Of a stretch of DNA of 8,154 nucleotides, positions 1 through 6,598 are shown one piece after another. The notes below the pieces were generated by a model. It ran no database searches and had not been told where the DNA came from. It was given only the letters and a program-made list of their open reading frames with translations. Both the position numbers and the translations under genes were made by a program. Origin of the DNA: Actinomycetota bacterium (GTDB lineage: Bacteria > Actinomycetota > Humimicrobiia > Humimicrobiales > Humimicrobiaceae); assembly GCA_018399435.1 (NCBI GenBank), contig JAGYOJ010000060.1:1-8154 (forward strand), given 5' to 3'. Each line of letters starts with the position of its first letter. The first letter of the stretch is position 1.

Positions 1-1
1 A

Positions 2-814
2 CTGCAACTAATTAATTATTTGAGAAGATTAAAAATAAGCAATGCAGATCAATTAAACCTTGAAATTTTTAGAAAATTTTTAAAATTTATAGATAATTTT
101 AAATATTCTAAAAATACAATAATAAGAAAATATTCATCTTTTTTAAATTTTTTTAAATTTCTGGAAGAAAATGGGTACATGGAGAAAAATTTAAGCCAGC
201 ACATTATAGTGCCCAAAAAAGATAGAAAGATTTTTTCAATAATGTCTAAAGATGAAGTTATAAGTTTAATTAATTCTGTTGTTCCAGAGAATGATATGGG
301 TAAAAGGGATAAAGCAATAATAGAAATAATTTATGCAACCGGTGCAAGGGTAAGCGAAGTAGAGAATATAAAGATTGCTGATATAGATTTTTCTAAAAAC
401 GAAATTAAGGTAATTGGGAAAGGCAATAAGGAGAGGATGGTTTATCTCAATAGAAAAGCAATCAATTGCCTGGATGGATATTTGGATATCAGAAAACATT
501 TTTTACAATTTAGAGGGGAGATAAATAAAAAAAGTGATTACCTATTTTTAAACAAAAATGGTGGAAGATTATCCTCAAGGAGCATTAGAAAAATAATAAA
601 AAAATATTTAAAAAAAGCGGGAATTAATAAAAATATAACCCCGCATAGCATAAGGCATAGTTTTGCAAGCCATTTGCTGCAAGAAGGCGCTGGAATTAGA
701 GAGATACAGGAACTTTTAGGTCATGAAGACATATCTACAACTCAAATCTATGCCCACTTAAATATTAAAAAATTAAAAGAAGATTATAAAAATTTTCATC
801 CAAGAGCAAAATAA
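2..814 (+). CDS. xerC: XerC/XerD-family site-specific tyrosine recombinase, 5' end cut by the window edge
   Basis: Tyrosine recombinases of this family resolve chromosome dimers at dif sites, usually as a XerC/XerD pair working with FtsK. The reading frame is open to the left edge. A TTG at 20 could serve as a start, but the six codons before it continue an N-terminal SAM-like helix, and only about 80 residues precede the catalytic domain against roughly 110 in typical Xer proteins. The true start is therefore probably some 30 codons upstream. Counting from the TTG, the full catalytic set is visible: Arg110 (ATGARVSE), Lys134 (GKGNKER), His209 and Arg212 (PHSIRHSFASHLL), His235 (LLGHEDISTTQ) and nucleophile Tyr244, followed by the Xer-type ending FHPRAK. 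The protein looks active. Position just upstream of rpsB fits the chromosomal XerC/CodV gene rather than a phage integrase. XerC versus XerD cannot be settled from one protein. Confidence 0.88.
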   Translation: MQLINYLRRLKISNADQLNLEIFRKFLKFIDNFKYSKNTIIRKYSSFLNFFKFLEENGYMEKNLSQHIIVPKKDRKIFSIMSKDEVISLINSVVPENDMGKRDKAIIEIIYATGARVSEVENIKIADIDFSKNEIKVIGKGNKERMVYLNRKAINCLDGYLDIRKHFLQFRGEINKKSDYLFLNKNGGRLSSRSIRKIIKKYLKKAGINKNITPHSIRHSFASHLLQEGAGIREIQELLGHEDISTTQIYAHLNIKKLKEDYKNFHPRAK

Positions 815-848
815 CAGTGAAAAGAAAATTGCAGCTAATATTATTTGT

Positions 849-877
849 TTGCTCATTAAAATAGTTTATGCTAAACT
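849..877 (+). promoter_or_regulatory. candidate sigma-A-type promoter for the rpsB cluster
   Basis: In the only long gap of the window, a TGC-extended -10-like element (TGCTAAACT, 869-877) sits 17 bases after a weak -35-like TTGCTC (849-854). Transcription would start near 884 and give a leader of about 93 bases before rpsB. Each hexamer matches consensus at only three or four positions, and the region is AT-rich, so chance matches are expected. A second -10-like TAATAT at 836-841 lacks a convincing -35. That a promoter lies somewhere in 815-890 is more secure than this exact placement. Confidence 0.25.
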
Positions 878-891
878 TGAGTTTTGAAAAA

Positions 892-924
892 TTACACACA
901 CCGCTTATTGCATTATGGTGTTAA
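892..924 (+). promoter_or_regulatory. small hairpin in the rpsB 5' leader, possible S2 autoregulatory element
   Basis: The bases ACACC (898-902) pair with GGTGT (917-921). After a 3-base bulge (895-897), TTA (892-894) pairs with TAA (922-924), giving an eight-pair bulged stem with a 14-base loop. A T-rich run (TTAAATTTTT, 921-930) follows, but the stem is too weak to be a convincing terminator. In E. coli, S2 represses rpsB-tsf through the rpsB leader, so a structured leader is expected. I cannot match this one to a known family, and the regulatory role is inference. Confidence 0.25.
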
Positions 925-943
925 ATTTTTATTGTTAAAGTGG

Positions 944-972
944 TGGAGGAATAACCATAAGAATGGAGGAAT
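944..972 (+). promoter_or_regulatory. duplicated Shine-Dalgarno ahead of rpsB; the second copy sets the TTG start
   Basis: The nonamer TGGAGGAAT occurs at 944-952 and again at 964-972, a 20-base period. The second copy places GGAGGA (965-970) six bases before TTG at 977, which is ideal spacing and decides the rpsB start. The first copy has no ATG, GTG or TTG at normal spacing. It could act as a ribosome standby site, could serve the eight-codon mini-ORF at 963-989 at a long 12-base spacing, or could be a relic of duplication. Confidence 0.75.
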
Positions 973-976
973 TAAT

Positions 977-1765
977 TTGGGTATTGTAAACATGAAACAG
1001 CTATTAGAGGTGGGGGTTCATTTTGGCCACCAGACCAGAAAATGGAATCCTAAGATGAAGAAGTATATATATACTGCCAAGAACGGTATATATATAATCG
1101 ATTTGCAGCAAACCATGCAATTAATATATGAAGCTTACAATTTTGTTAAAGGCGTTGTAAGTGAAGGAGGAACTATATTATTTGTAGGGACTAAAAAACA
1201 AACACAGGATACCATAGAAAATTATGCCAAGGAGTGCGGCATGCCTTATGTAAGGAACCGCTGGCTTGGAGGAACGCTAACTAATTTTGCTACTATAAGC
1301 AAAAGAATTAGAAGGCTAGAAGAAATTGAAGAAATGGAAGAATCTGGTGTATTTGAAGAGCTTCCAAAAAAAGAGGTTTTAGATATAAGAAAAGAATACG
1401 AAAAGCTTCTTTATAATATTGGCGGGATAAGGGATATGAAAAAATTACCTGATGCATTATATGTGGTTGATCCCAACAAGGAAGTTATAGCCGTCAATGA
1501 AGCGATAAAATTGGGCATTCCAATTGTTGCTATTACGGATACTAATTGTGATCCCGATAAAGTGGATTACCTAATTCCAGGAAATGATGATGCTATACGT
1601 TCCTGCAGTTTAATAACAAGTATAATAAGCAAAGCTGCAAAAAAAGGTAATGAAGAAAGATTAAAATTAGAGGAAAGTCCTGAAGAAGAAGAAGCTAAAA
1701 AGATAAAAAAAGAAGTATCTGAAGATGAATTAGAAGATAAACCCGAAGATAATGTTTGGGTCTAG
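977..1765 (+). CDS. rpsB: 30S ribosomal protein S2
   Basis: S2 binds the back of the 30S subunit between head and body and is needed, with S1, for translation initiation. The start is TTG at 977, preceded by GGAGGA at six bases. The protein then opens [20 protein letters not shown], the usual S2 N-terminus. The frame stays open back to TTG 884, but those 31 extra codons do not resemble S2 and should be excluded. Hallmarks are GVHFGHQT (13-20), [21 protein letters not shown] (23-43), VGTKKQ (70-75), [14 protein letters not shown] (91-104) and ITDTNCDP (186-193). At 262 residues it is longer than E. coli S2 (241). The excess is a charged Glu/Lys-rich tail from about 223 to 260 ([10 protein letters not shown] and beyond), probably disordered. 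It is first in the cluster, and tsf follows after 18 bases, the pairing conserved across bacteria. Regulation by S2 itself through the leader is plausible. Confidence 0.98.
   Translation: MGIVNMKQLLEVGVHFGHQTRKWNPKMKKYIYTAKNGIYIIDLQQTMQLIYEAYNFVKGVVSEGGTILFVGTKKQTQDTIENYAKECGMPYVRNRWLGGTLTNFATISKRIRRLEEIEEMEESGVFEELPKKEVLDIRKEYEKLLYNIGGIRDMKKLPDALYVVDPNKEVIAVNEAIKLGIPIVAITDTNCDPDKVDYLIPGNDDAIRSCSLITSIISKAAKKGNEERLKLEESPEEEEAKKIKKEVSEDELEDKPEDNVWV
1064..1096 (+). repeat. 13-bp perfect hairpin within rpsB codons 30-40
   Basis: TATATATATACTG (1064-1076) pairs with CGGTATATATATA (1084-1096) through 13 pairs including one T:G wobble, around a 7-base loop (CCAAGAA). The stem lies in the codons for the conserved Tyr-Ile-Tyr-Thr and Gly-Ile-Tyr-Ile segments. 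Alternating TAT and ATA codons would create it without any selection for RNA structure, and the AT content makes the stem weak. The pairing is read directly; any function is unproven. Confidence 0.6.
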
Positions 1766-1783
1766 AAATAGGGGGTAATATAA

Positions 1784-2377
1784 ATGGAAATTAAAGCAGC
1801 ACAAGTTAAAGAATTAAGAGAGAAGTCTGGCGTTGGAATGATGGATTGCAAAAAGGCCTTAGTTGAAACCAATGGCGATATGGCAAAAGCAGAAAAATAT
1901 CTGAAGGAAAAAGGATTGGCAAAAGCTTCAAAAAAAGCAGCTAGGCCTACAAAAGAGGGTTTAATAGATAGTTATATACATTTAGGCTCTAAGGTTGGGG
2001 TTTTGCTGGAAGTTAATTGTGAGACAGACTTTGTTGCGAAAAATGAGTTCTTCCAGAGTTTTGTTCACGATATATCTTTACATATTGCAGCTTCGGCTCC
2101 TTTATACCTTTCTAAAGAAGATGTTCCCAGTGAAGTTATAGAAAAGGAAAAAGATATCTACAAAAAACAGGCAATAAATGAAGGAAAACCAGAAAAAATT
2201 GTTGATAAAATTGCTGAAGGCAAAATAAAGAAATATTATGAGGAATATTGCCTGATGGAGCAGCCCTTTGTAAAGGATAATGACATAAATATAAAAGAAT
2301 TAGTTAAACATACAATTGCCAAAATAGGTGAAAATATAAAAGTTAGAAGATTTACCAGGTATGTTTTAGGTGAATAA
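1784..2377 (+). CDS. tsf: translation elongation factor Ts, short form
   Basis: EF-Ts is the nucleotide exchange factor that releases GDP from EF-Tu so that it can bind GTP and aminoacyl-tRNA again in the cytoplasm. The ATG at 1784 follows GGGGGT (1771-1776) at seven bases and lies 18 bases after the rpsB stop. The N-terminal UBA-like domain (about 3-45) carries the family signature [19 protein letters not shown]. The core holds [13 protein letters not shown] (78-90), whose Thr81-Asp82-Phe83 is the family's EF-Tu contact motif. At 197 residues it matches the short EF-Ts of Thermus-type bacteria (about 196) and lacks the second core half and coiled-coil extension of the 283-residue E. coli protein. 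The conserved C-terminal stretch ([17 protein letters not shown]) is intact, so this is a natural short form and not a truncation. Short EF-Ts proteins are known to work as dimers in Thermus. Confidence 0.97.
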   Translation: MEIKAAQVKELREKSGVGMMDCKKALVETNGDMAKAEKYLKEKGLAKASKKAARPTKEGLIDSYIHLGSKVGVLLEVNCETDFVAKNEFFQSFVHDISLHIAASAPLYLSKEDVPSEVIEKEKDIYKKQAINEGKPEKIVDKIAEGKIKKYYEEYCLMEQPFVKDNDINIKELVKHTIAKIGENIKVRRFTRYVLGE

Positions 2378-2395
2378 TTAATATTTAAAAAATAA

Positions 2396-3115
<720 letters not shown>

Positions 3116-3119
3116 GGAA

Positions 3120-3677
3120 ATGAAAGATAAGCTTTTTAAAGAAGCAGAAGAAAAAATGGAACAAACCTTAAATAATATGCAGCATGAATTTAATGGAATT
3201 AGAACAGGGAGAGCATCTGCATCTTTGCTGGACAATATTTATATCGATTATTATGGTGCTAAAACTCCCTTAAAGCATGTTTCCAATATCAGTGTAACAG
3301 AAGCAAGAGTTATATTGATATCCCCCTATGAGCCTAAGTTTTTAAAAGAAATAGAAAAACAGATTTTAGCTTCCGACTTAGGCGTTACTCCTAATAATGA
3401 CGGAAAAGTTATAAGGCTGAATATACCACCATTAAATGAAGAAAGAAGAAAAGAATTGGTTAAGCTGGTAAAAAAGATAGCAGAAGAAGGCAGGGTTGCT
3501 ATAAGGAATATTAGAAGAGATGTAATTGATGATTTGAAAAAAATGGAGAGCAATGGGGATATAACTGAAGATGATTTAATCAGGGAGCAAAAGAAAGCCC
3601 AGGAATTGACAGATGCATATGTAGATAAAATAGACGCAAGCTTAGAGCACAAAGAAAAGGAAATAATGGAAGTGTAG
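3120..3677 (+). CDS. frr: ribosome recycling factor
   Basis: RRF, with EF-G, splits the post-termination ribosome into subunits. At 185 residues it has the standard length. The three-helix-bundle domain is formed by residues 1-29 and about 106-185. Between them sits the small beta domain, with the linkers near IRTGRASASLLDNIYIDYYG (27-46) and NIPPLNEERRKELVKLVKK (101-119). The conserved EEGRVAIRNIRRD (122-134) and ESNGDITEDD (143-152) are intact. The usual QPWD-type segment reads SPYEPKFLKEIEKQI (68-82), a conservative variant. The ATG at 3120 lies four bases after the pyrH stop. Its ribosome binding site, AAAGGA at 3107-3112, is embedded in the last codons of pyrH, so the two genes are probably translationally coupled. 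Confidence 0.97.
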   Translation: MKDKLFKEAEEKMEQTLNNMQHEFNGIRTGRASASLLDNIYIDYYGAKTPLKHVSNISVTEARVILISPYEPKFLKEIEKQILASDLGVTPNNDGKVIRLNIPPLNEERRKELVKLVKKIAEEGRVAIRNIRRDVIDDLKKMESNGDITEDDLIREQKKAQELTDAYVDKIDASLEHKEKEIMEV

Positions 3678-3687
3678 GTAAATTAGT

Positions 3688-4449
3688 TTGAGCATAATTT
3701 CTTCTTTTTTTTCTTTATTTAAAATTCCATCTATTAATGAGTTAAAAAAAGGCGACATCCCAAACCATGTCGGCATTATTATGGATGGGAATGGCAGATG
3801 GGCATCTAAAAGAAAACTTCCTAGAGTTTTAGGCCATAAGGCTGGTGTGGAAGCTTTAAGGCGGGTTATAAAACTAACTTCTAAATTAGGGATTAAGTAT
3901 TTAACAGTATTTTCTTTTTCAAGTGAAAACTGGGATAGGCCTAAAGAAGAAGTGGAATACCTAATGGGTTTATTTGTTGATTGCCTAAGCAGTGAATTGC
4001 CTTTGCTAAATAAAAAAGGGGTTAAGATAAAAATGATTGGTAAAAAGGAAGGGATTCCTAAAAAAGTCCTAAAATCATTTGAAAATGCTGAAAACAAAAC
4101 CTGTAAAAATAAAGAAATGGTTTTTAATATTGCATTTAATTATGGCTCTAGGCAAGAAATTATTGAAGCTGTAAAAAAGATTTTCAAGGCTATAGGTGAA
4201 GGTAATTTAAAGTTAGAAGAAGTAGACCAAAATAGTTTTTCGAAATTTTTATATACTAAGGATTGCCCTGATCCTGATTTAATTATTAGGACTAGCGGGG
4301 AATACAGAATTAGTAATTTTTTGCTTTGGCAAGGCGCTTATACAGAATTTTATTTTTCAAAAGTTTTTTGGCCTGATTTTAATGAGAAGCATTACCTTAG
4401 GGCGATATTTGATTACCAGAAAAGAAATAGAAGATTTGGTAAATTATAG
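3688..4449 (+). CDS. uppS: isoprenyl transferase, probably undecaprenyl diphosphate synthase
   Basis: This cis-prenyltransferase adds isopentenyl units to farnesyl diphosphate to make undecaprenyl diphosphate, the lipid carrier for peptidoglycan and other wall polymers. Motifs are HVGIIMDGNGRWASKRKL (27-44) with catalytic Asp33, GHKAGVEALRRV (49-60), TVFSFSSENWDRP (73-85), and RTSGEYRISNFLLWQGAYTEFYF (201-223). The last has Tyr206 where Gln or Met is common. Length 253 is normal. The start is TTG at 3688: an in-frame TAA at 3679-3681 excludes anything further upstream, and no ATG, GTG or TTG follows before the conserved core. AGGT at 3676-3679, overlapping the frr stop, is a weak ribosome binding site. 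An eight-T run (3705-3712) lies in codons 6-9. Product chain length cannot be read from sequence. rseP follows after two bases, with cdsA and dxr absent from their usual place. Confidence 0.95.
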   Translation: MSIISSFFSLFKIPSINELKKGDIPNHVGIIMDGNGRWASKRKLPRVLGHKAGVEALRRVIKLTSKLGIKYLTVFSFSSENWDRPKEEVEYLMGLFVDCLSSELPLLNKKGVKIKMIGKKEGIPKKVLKSFENAENKTCKNKEMVFNIAFNYGSRQEIIEAVKKIFKAIGEGNLKLEEVDQNSFSKFLYTKDCPDPDLIIRTSGEYRISNFLLWQGAYTEFYFSKVFWPDFNEKHYLRAIFDYQKRNRRFGKL

Positions 4450-4451
4450 AT

Positions 4452-5519
4452 ATGGGAAATTTAAATACAATATACCAATACCTGTTAGCGATTTTAGCGT
4501 TTTCATTTATTATATTAATCCATGAGCTTGGCCATTTTATAATGGCTAAAATAAGCGGCATGCATGTCCAGGAATTTTTTATTGGTTTTGGCCCTAAATT
4601 ATTAAAGTATAAATCAAAGAAATCAGGGACAACTTATGGAATAAGCGCAATACCAGTTGGTGGCTATAATAAGATATTGGGAATGGATAAGGGCGAAGAA
4701 GTTCCAAAAGAGCTAGAAGACAAATCTTATAATAATAAACCGAATTATAAAAAGTTTTTAGTAATAATAGGCGGGGTAACTTTTAATATATTAATTGCTA
4801 TTTTGCTCATTGCAGTTTTTTTAAGCATGGGTGTTTATAAACCCACTAACACTATTGATTATATCCAACCAGGCTCTCCTGCAGATGAGTATAACCTGCA
4901 GGTTGGAGATAAGGTTATTGGCTTAGATGGCAAGGAGATAAATTCATGGGAAGAATTTTCAACTGTTACTAAAAATACTGAAGACAGCAATGCAGTCTAT
5001 ACCATAATAAGGGATGGCGAAAAGAAGAAAATTGATGTTGTTTTGGATATAAAAGAAGGGGATAAGTTTTTAGGTATTAGCCCAAAGGCAGTAAAGGAAT
5101 ATCTTGGTTTTAAAGAAGTAGTAAAACAAAGCTTTGCAATGACTTGGGATATAACTAAGACTTATGGCCAATTAATTGGAATGCTTGTAAGGGGAAAACT
5201 ATCTTTTAGCGAAGCCAGGCCTGTATCGCCAGTAGGGGTGATAAGCATATTTCAGCAATCAGCAAGTCTGGGTATACAAAATTTTATACTTTTTATTGCA
5301 CTGGTCTCGCTCCTTTTAGGCTTTGGCAACCTTATTCCGATTTTACCTTTAGATGGCGGGCATTTAGTAGTTCTGTTTATTGAAAGCATTAGGAAAAAGC
5401 CAGTCCCTAAAAAGGTTTTAGAGGTAATTACCTCAATAGGGATTTTCTTATTGGTCTCATTGCTTATTGTGGGTTTTGTTTATGATATAATAAGTCCGTT
5501 TAATATAAATAATATGTAA
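4452..5519 (+). CDS. rseP: RseP/RasP-type site-2 intramembrane zinc metalloprotease
   Basis: Site-2 proteases cut transmembrane substrates inside the membrane, typically anti-sigma factors (RseA, RsiW) or leftover signal peptides. The zinc motif HELGH (24-28) sits in the first membrane helix (about 10-31). PVGGYNKILGMD (68-79) is the re-entrant beta segment, with Asn in place of the common Val. GGVTFNILIAIL (107-118) lies in helix two (about 103-127). One PDZ domain spans about 135-205 (QPGSPADEYNLQVGDKVIGLDG). GNLIPILPLDGGHL (292-305), with the third zinc ligand Asp301, is in helix three, and helix four is about 327-347. Length 355 and a single PDZ domain resemble the Firmicute RasP layout rather than the two-PDZ E. 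coli RseP. The ATG comes two bases after the uppS stop with only GGT (4438-4440) at 11 bases upstream, so coupling is likely. No anti-sigma substrate is encoded here. Confidence 0.95.
   Translation: MGNLNTIYQYLLAILAFSFIILIHELGHFIMAKISGMHVQEFFIGFGPKLLKYKSKKSGTTYGISAIPVGGYNKILGMDKGEEVPKELEDKSYNNKPNYKKFLVIIGGVTFNILIAILLIAVFLSMGVYKPTNTIDYIQPGSPADEYNLQVGDKVIGLDGKEINSWEEFSTVTKNTEDSNAVYTIIRDGEKKKIDVVLDIKEGDKFLGISPKAVKEYLGFKEVVKQSFAMTWDITKTYGQLIGMLVRGKLSFSEARPVSPVGVISIFQQSASLGIQNFILFIALVSLLLGFGNLIPILPLDGGHLVVLFIESIRKKPVPKKVLEVITSIGIFLLVSLLIVGFVYDIISPFNINNM
5483..5491 (+). promoter_or_regulatory. candidate internal extended -10 promoter ahead of ispG
   Basis: Within the last codons of rseP is TGATATAAT, a perfect TATAAT (5486-5491) with a TG extension. 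It lies 30 bases before the ispG ATG, so transcription from it would start near 5498 and give a leader of about 24 bases. No good -35 is visible at 16-18 bases (around TTATTG at 5464-5469). TATAAT also occurs by chance elsewhere in these AT-rich genes, for example at 3072-3077, so this is a weak call. Confidence 0.2.
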
Positions 5520-5521
5520 AT

Positions 5522-6598
5522 ATGGAAATAAAAAGAAAAAAAACAAGGGTAATAAATGTTGGCAGTGTTAAGATTGGCGGCAGTAACCCAATTGTAGTGC
5601 AGTCAATGACCAAGTCTAAGCTAAAAAATAAAACTGCAATCATAAAGGAAATTAATGAGCTTACAAATGTTGGCTCGGAAATAATAAGGATCGCAATTCC
5701 TGAAGAAGAATCAATTTATCAACTCAAATCCCTTATTGATGAAGGCGTGTTTAAGGTTCCAGTGGTAGCAGATATACATTTTGACTATAATTTAGCATTA
5801 AAAAGTTTGGATATAGGTGCTGATTGTGTAAGGATAAATCCTGGCAATATTGGATATATGGATAGAGTTTCAAAAATTATTAAAAAAGCTAAGGATAAGA
5901 AGGCAGCAATAAGGATAGGAGTAAATTCAGGTTCGATAGAAAAAAGGATACTTAAGAAGAATAATGGCAATATTGTAGATTCAATGGTGGAAAGCGTTTT
6001 AAAATATGTGAGGTTTTTTGAAAATCATGATTTCTACAATTTTAAGGTTTCTGCGAAAGCTTCTTCGGTACTGGATACGGTGAATGTCTATGAAAAAATT
6101 TCTGATAAAATTGATTACCCATTGCACTTAGGGGTCACTGAGGCAGGCCCTCTTTTTAGGGGGAGCATAAAATCAGCATTAGGTTTAGGAATATTATTAT
6201 CTAAAGGGATAGGGGATACTATTAGAGTTTCCATTACTGGAAAATCAAGCATAGAAGTGAAGGCGGCATATACAATATTAAATAACTTAAATTTAAGAAA
6301 AAGAGGTGTGGATATAGTTTCCTGCCCCACATGTGGAAGAACAGAAGTAGATTTATATAGCATAGTTAGTGAAGTAGAAAATATTGCTTCTGATATTAAA
6401 AAGCCATTAAAATTAGCAGTAATGGGCTGTATAGTAAATGGCCCTGGCGAAGCAAAAGATGCAGATTTAGGAATAGCCTTTGGCAATGAAAAAGCGGCTC
6501 TTTTTATTAAGGGAAAAGTTTTAAAAAGGGTAAAAAATGACATTATTATTGATGAATTTGAAAAAGAATTAAATAAATTGATAAAGGGTGATTTATGA
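5522..6598 (+). CDS. ispG: 4-hydroxy-3-methylbut-2-en-1-yl diphosphate synthase (IspG/GcpE)
   Basis: IspG reductively converts methylerythritol cyclodiphosphate to HMBPP, the penultimate step of the MEP isoprenoid pathway, using a [4Fe-4S] cluster and electrons from flavodoxin or ferredoxin. The N-terminal TIM barrel shows VQSMTKSK (26-33), VPVVADIHFDYNLAL (79-93) and VRINPGNIG (103-111). LHLGVTEAG (201-209) follows. The C-terminal domain carries the cluster ligands Cys268, Cys271 (SCPTCGRTE) and Cys303, with the fourth ligand Glu310 (GCIVNGPGEA). Length 358 matches the two-domain bacterial form. The ATG is two bases after the rseP stop, and no Shine-Dalgarno precedes it. The upstream 25 bases are nearly all A/T, so coupling to rseP or a separate transcript is likely. 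Its product feeds the prenyl diphosphates used by UppS in the same cluster, but dxr, normally nearby, must be elsewhere. Confidence 0.97.
   Translation: MEIKRKKTRVINVGSVKIGGSNPIVVQSMTKSKLKNKTAIIKEINELTNVGSEIIRIAIPEEESIYQLKSLIDEGVFKVPVVADIHFDYNLALKSLDIGADCVRINPGNIGYMDRVSKIIKKAKDKKAAIRIGVNSGSIEKRILKKNNGNIVDSMVESVLKYVRFFENHDFYNFKVSAKASSVLDTVNVYEKISDKIDYPLHLGVTEAGPLFRGSIKSALGLGILLSKGIGDTIRVSITGKSSIEVKAAYTILNNLNLRKRGVDIVSCPTCGRTEVDLYSIVSEVENIASDIKKPLKLAVMGCIVNGPGEAKDADLGIAFGNEKAALFIKGKVLKRVKNDIIIDEFEKELNKLIKGDL

Noticed and set aside
815..870. Terminator between the recombinase and rpsB
   Set aside because: No GC-rich stem followed by a T-run could be found; the sequence is AT-rich without stable pairing.
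884..976. In-frame N-terminal extension of rpsB to TTG 884
   Set aside because: The 31 extra residues do not resemble S2, and no SD precedes 884. TTG 977 has a perfect GGAGGA at six bases and matches the family N-terminus.
3326..4097. Open reading frames on the minus strand over frr and uppS (3326-3652 and 3642-4097)
   Set aside because: They are antiparallel shadows of well-conserved genes, with no recognisable domains and serine/phenylalanine-rich low-complexity composition.
4531..4546. Hairpin GCCATT-TTAT-AATGGC over the rseP zinc-motif codons
   Set aside because: Only six pairs, with no U-run and no position near a start or stop; it follows from the codons for His-Phe-Ile-Met-Ala.
4864..4907. 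Overlapping inverted repeats in the rseP PDZ region (CCTGCAG 4878-4884 with CTGCAGG 4896-4902; TCCAACC 4864-4870 with GGTTGGA 4901-4907)
   Set aside because: They are short, lie deep within a conserved PDZ coding segment, compete with each other and are far from any gene boundary; chance is sufficient.
6115..6543. Minus-strand open frame of 142 codons over ispG
   Set aside because: It lies entirely within the conserved C-terminal half of ispG, has no own SD or family match that I can see, and is explained by codon bias of the plus-strand gene.
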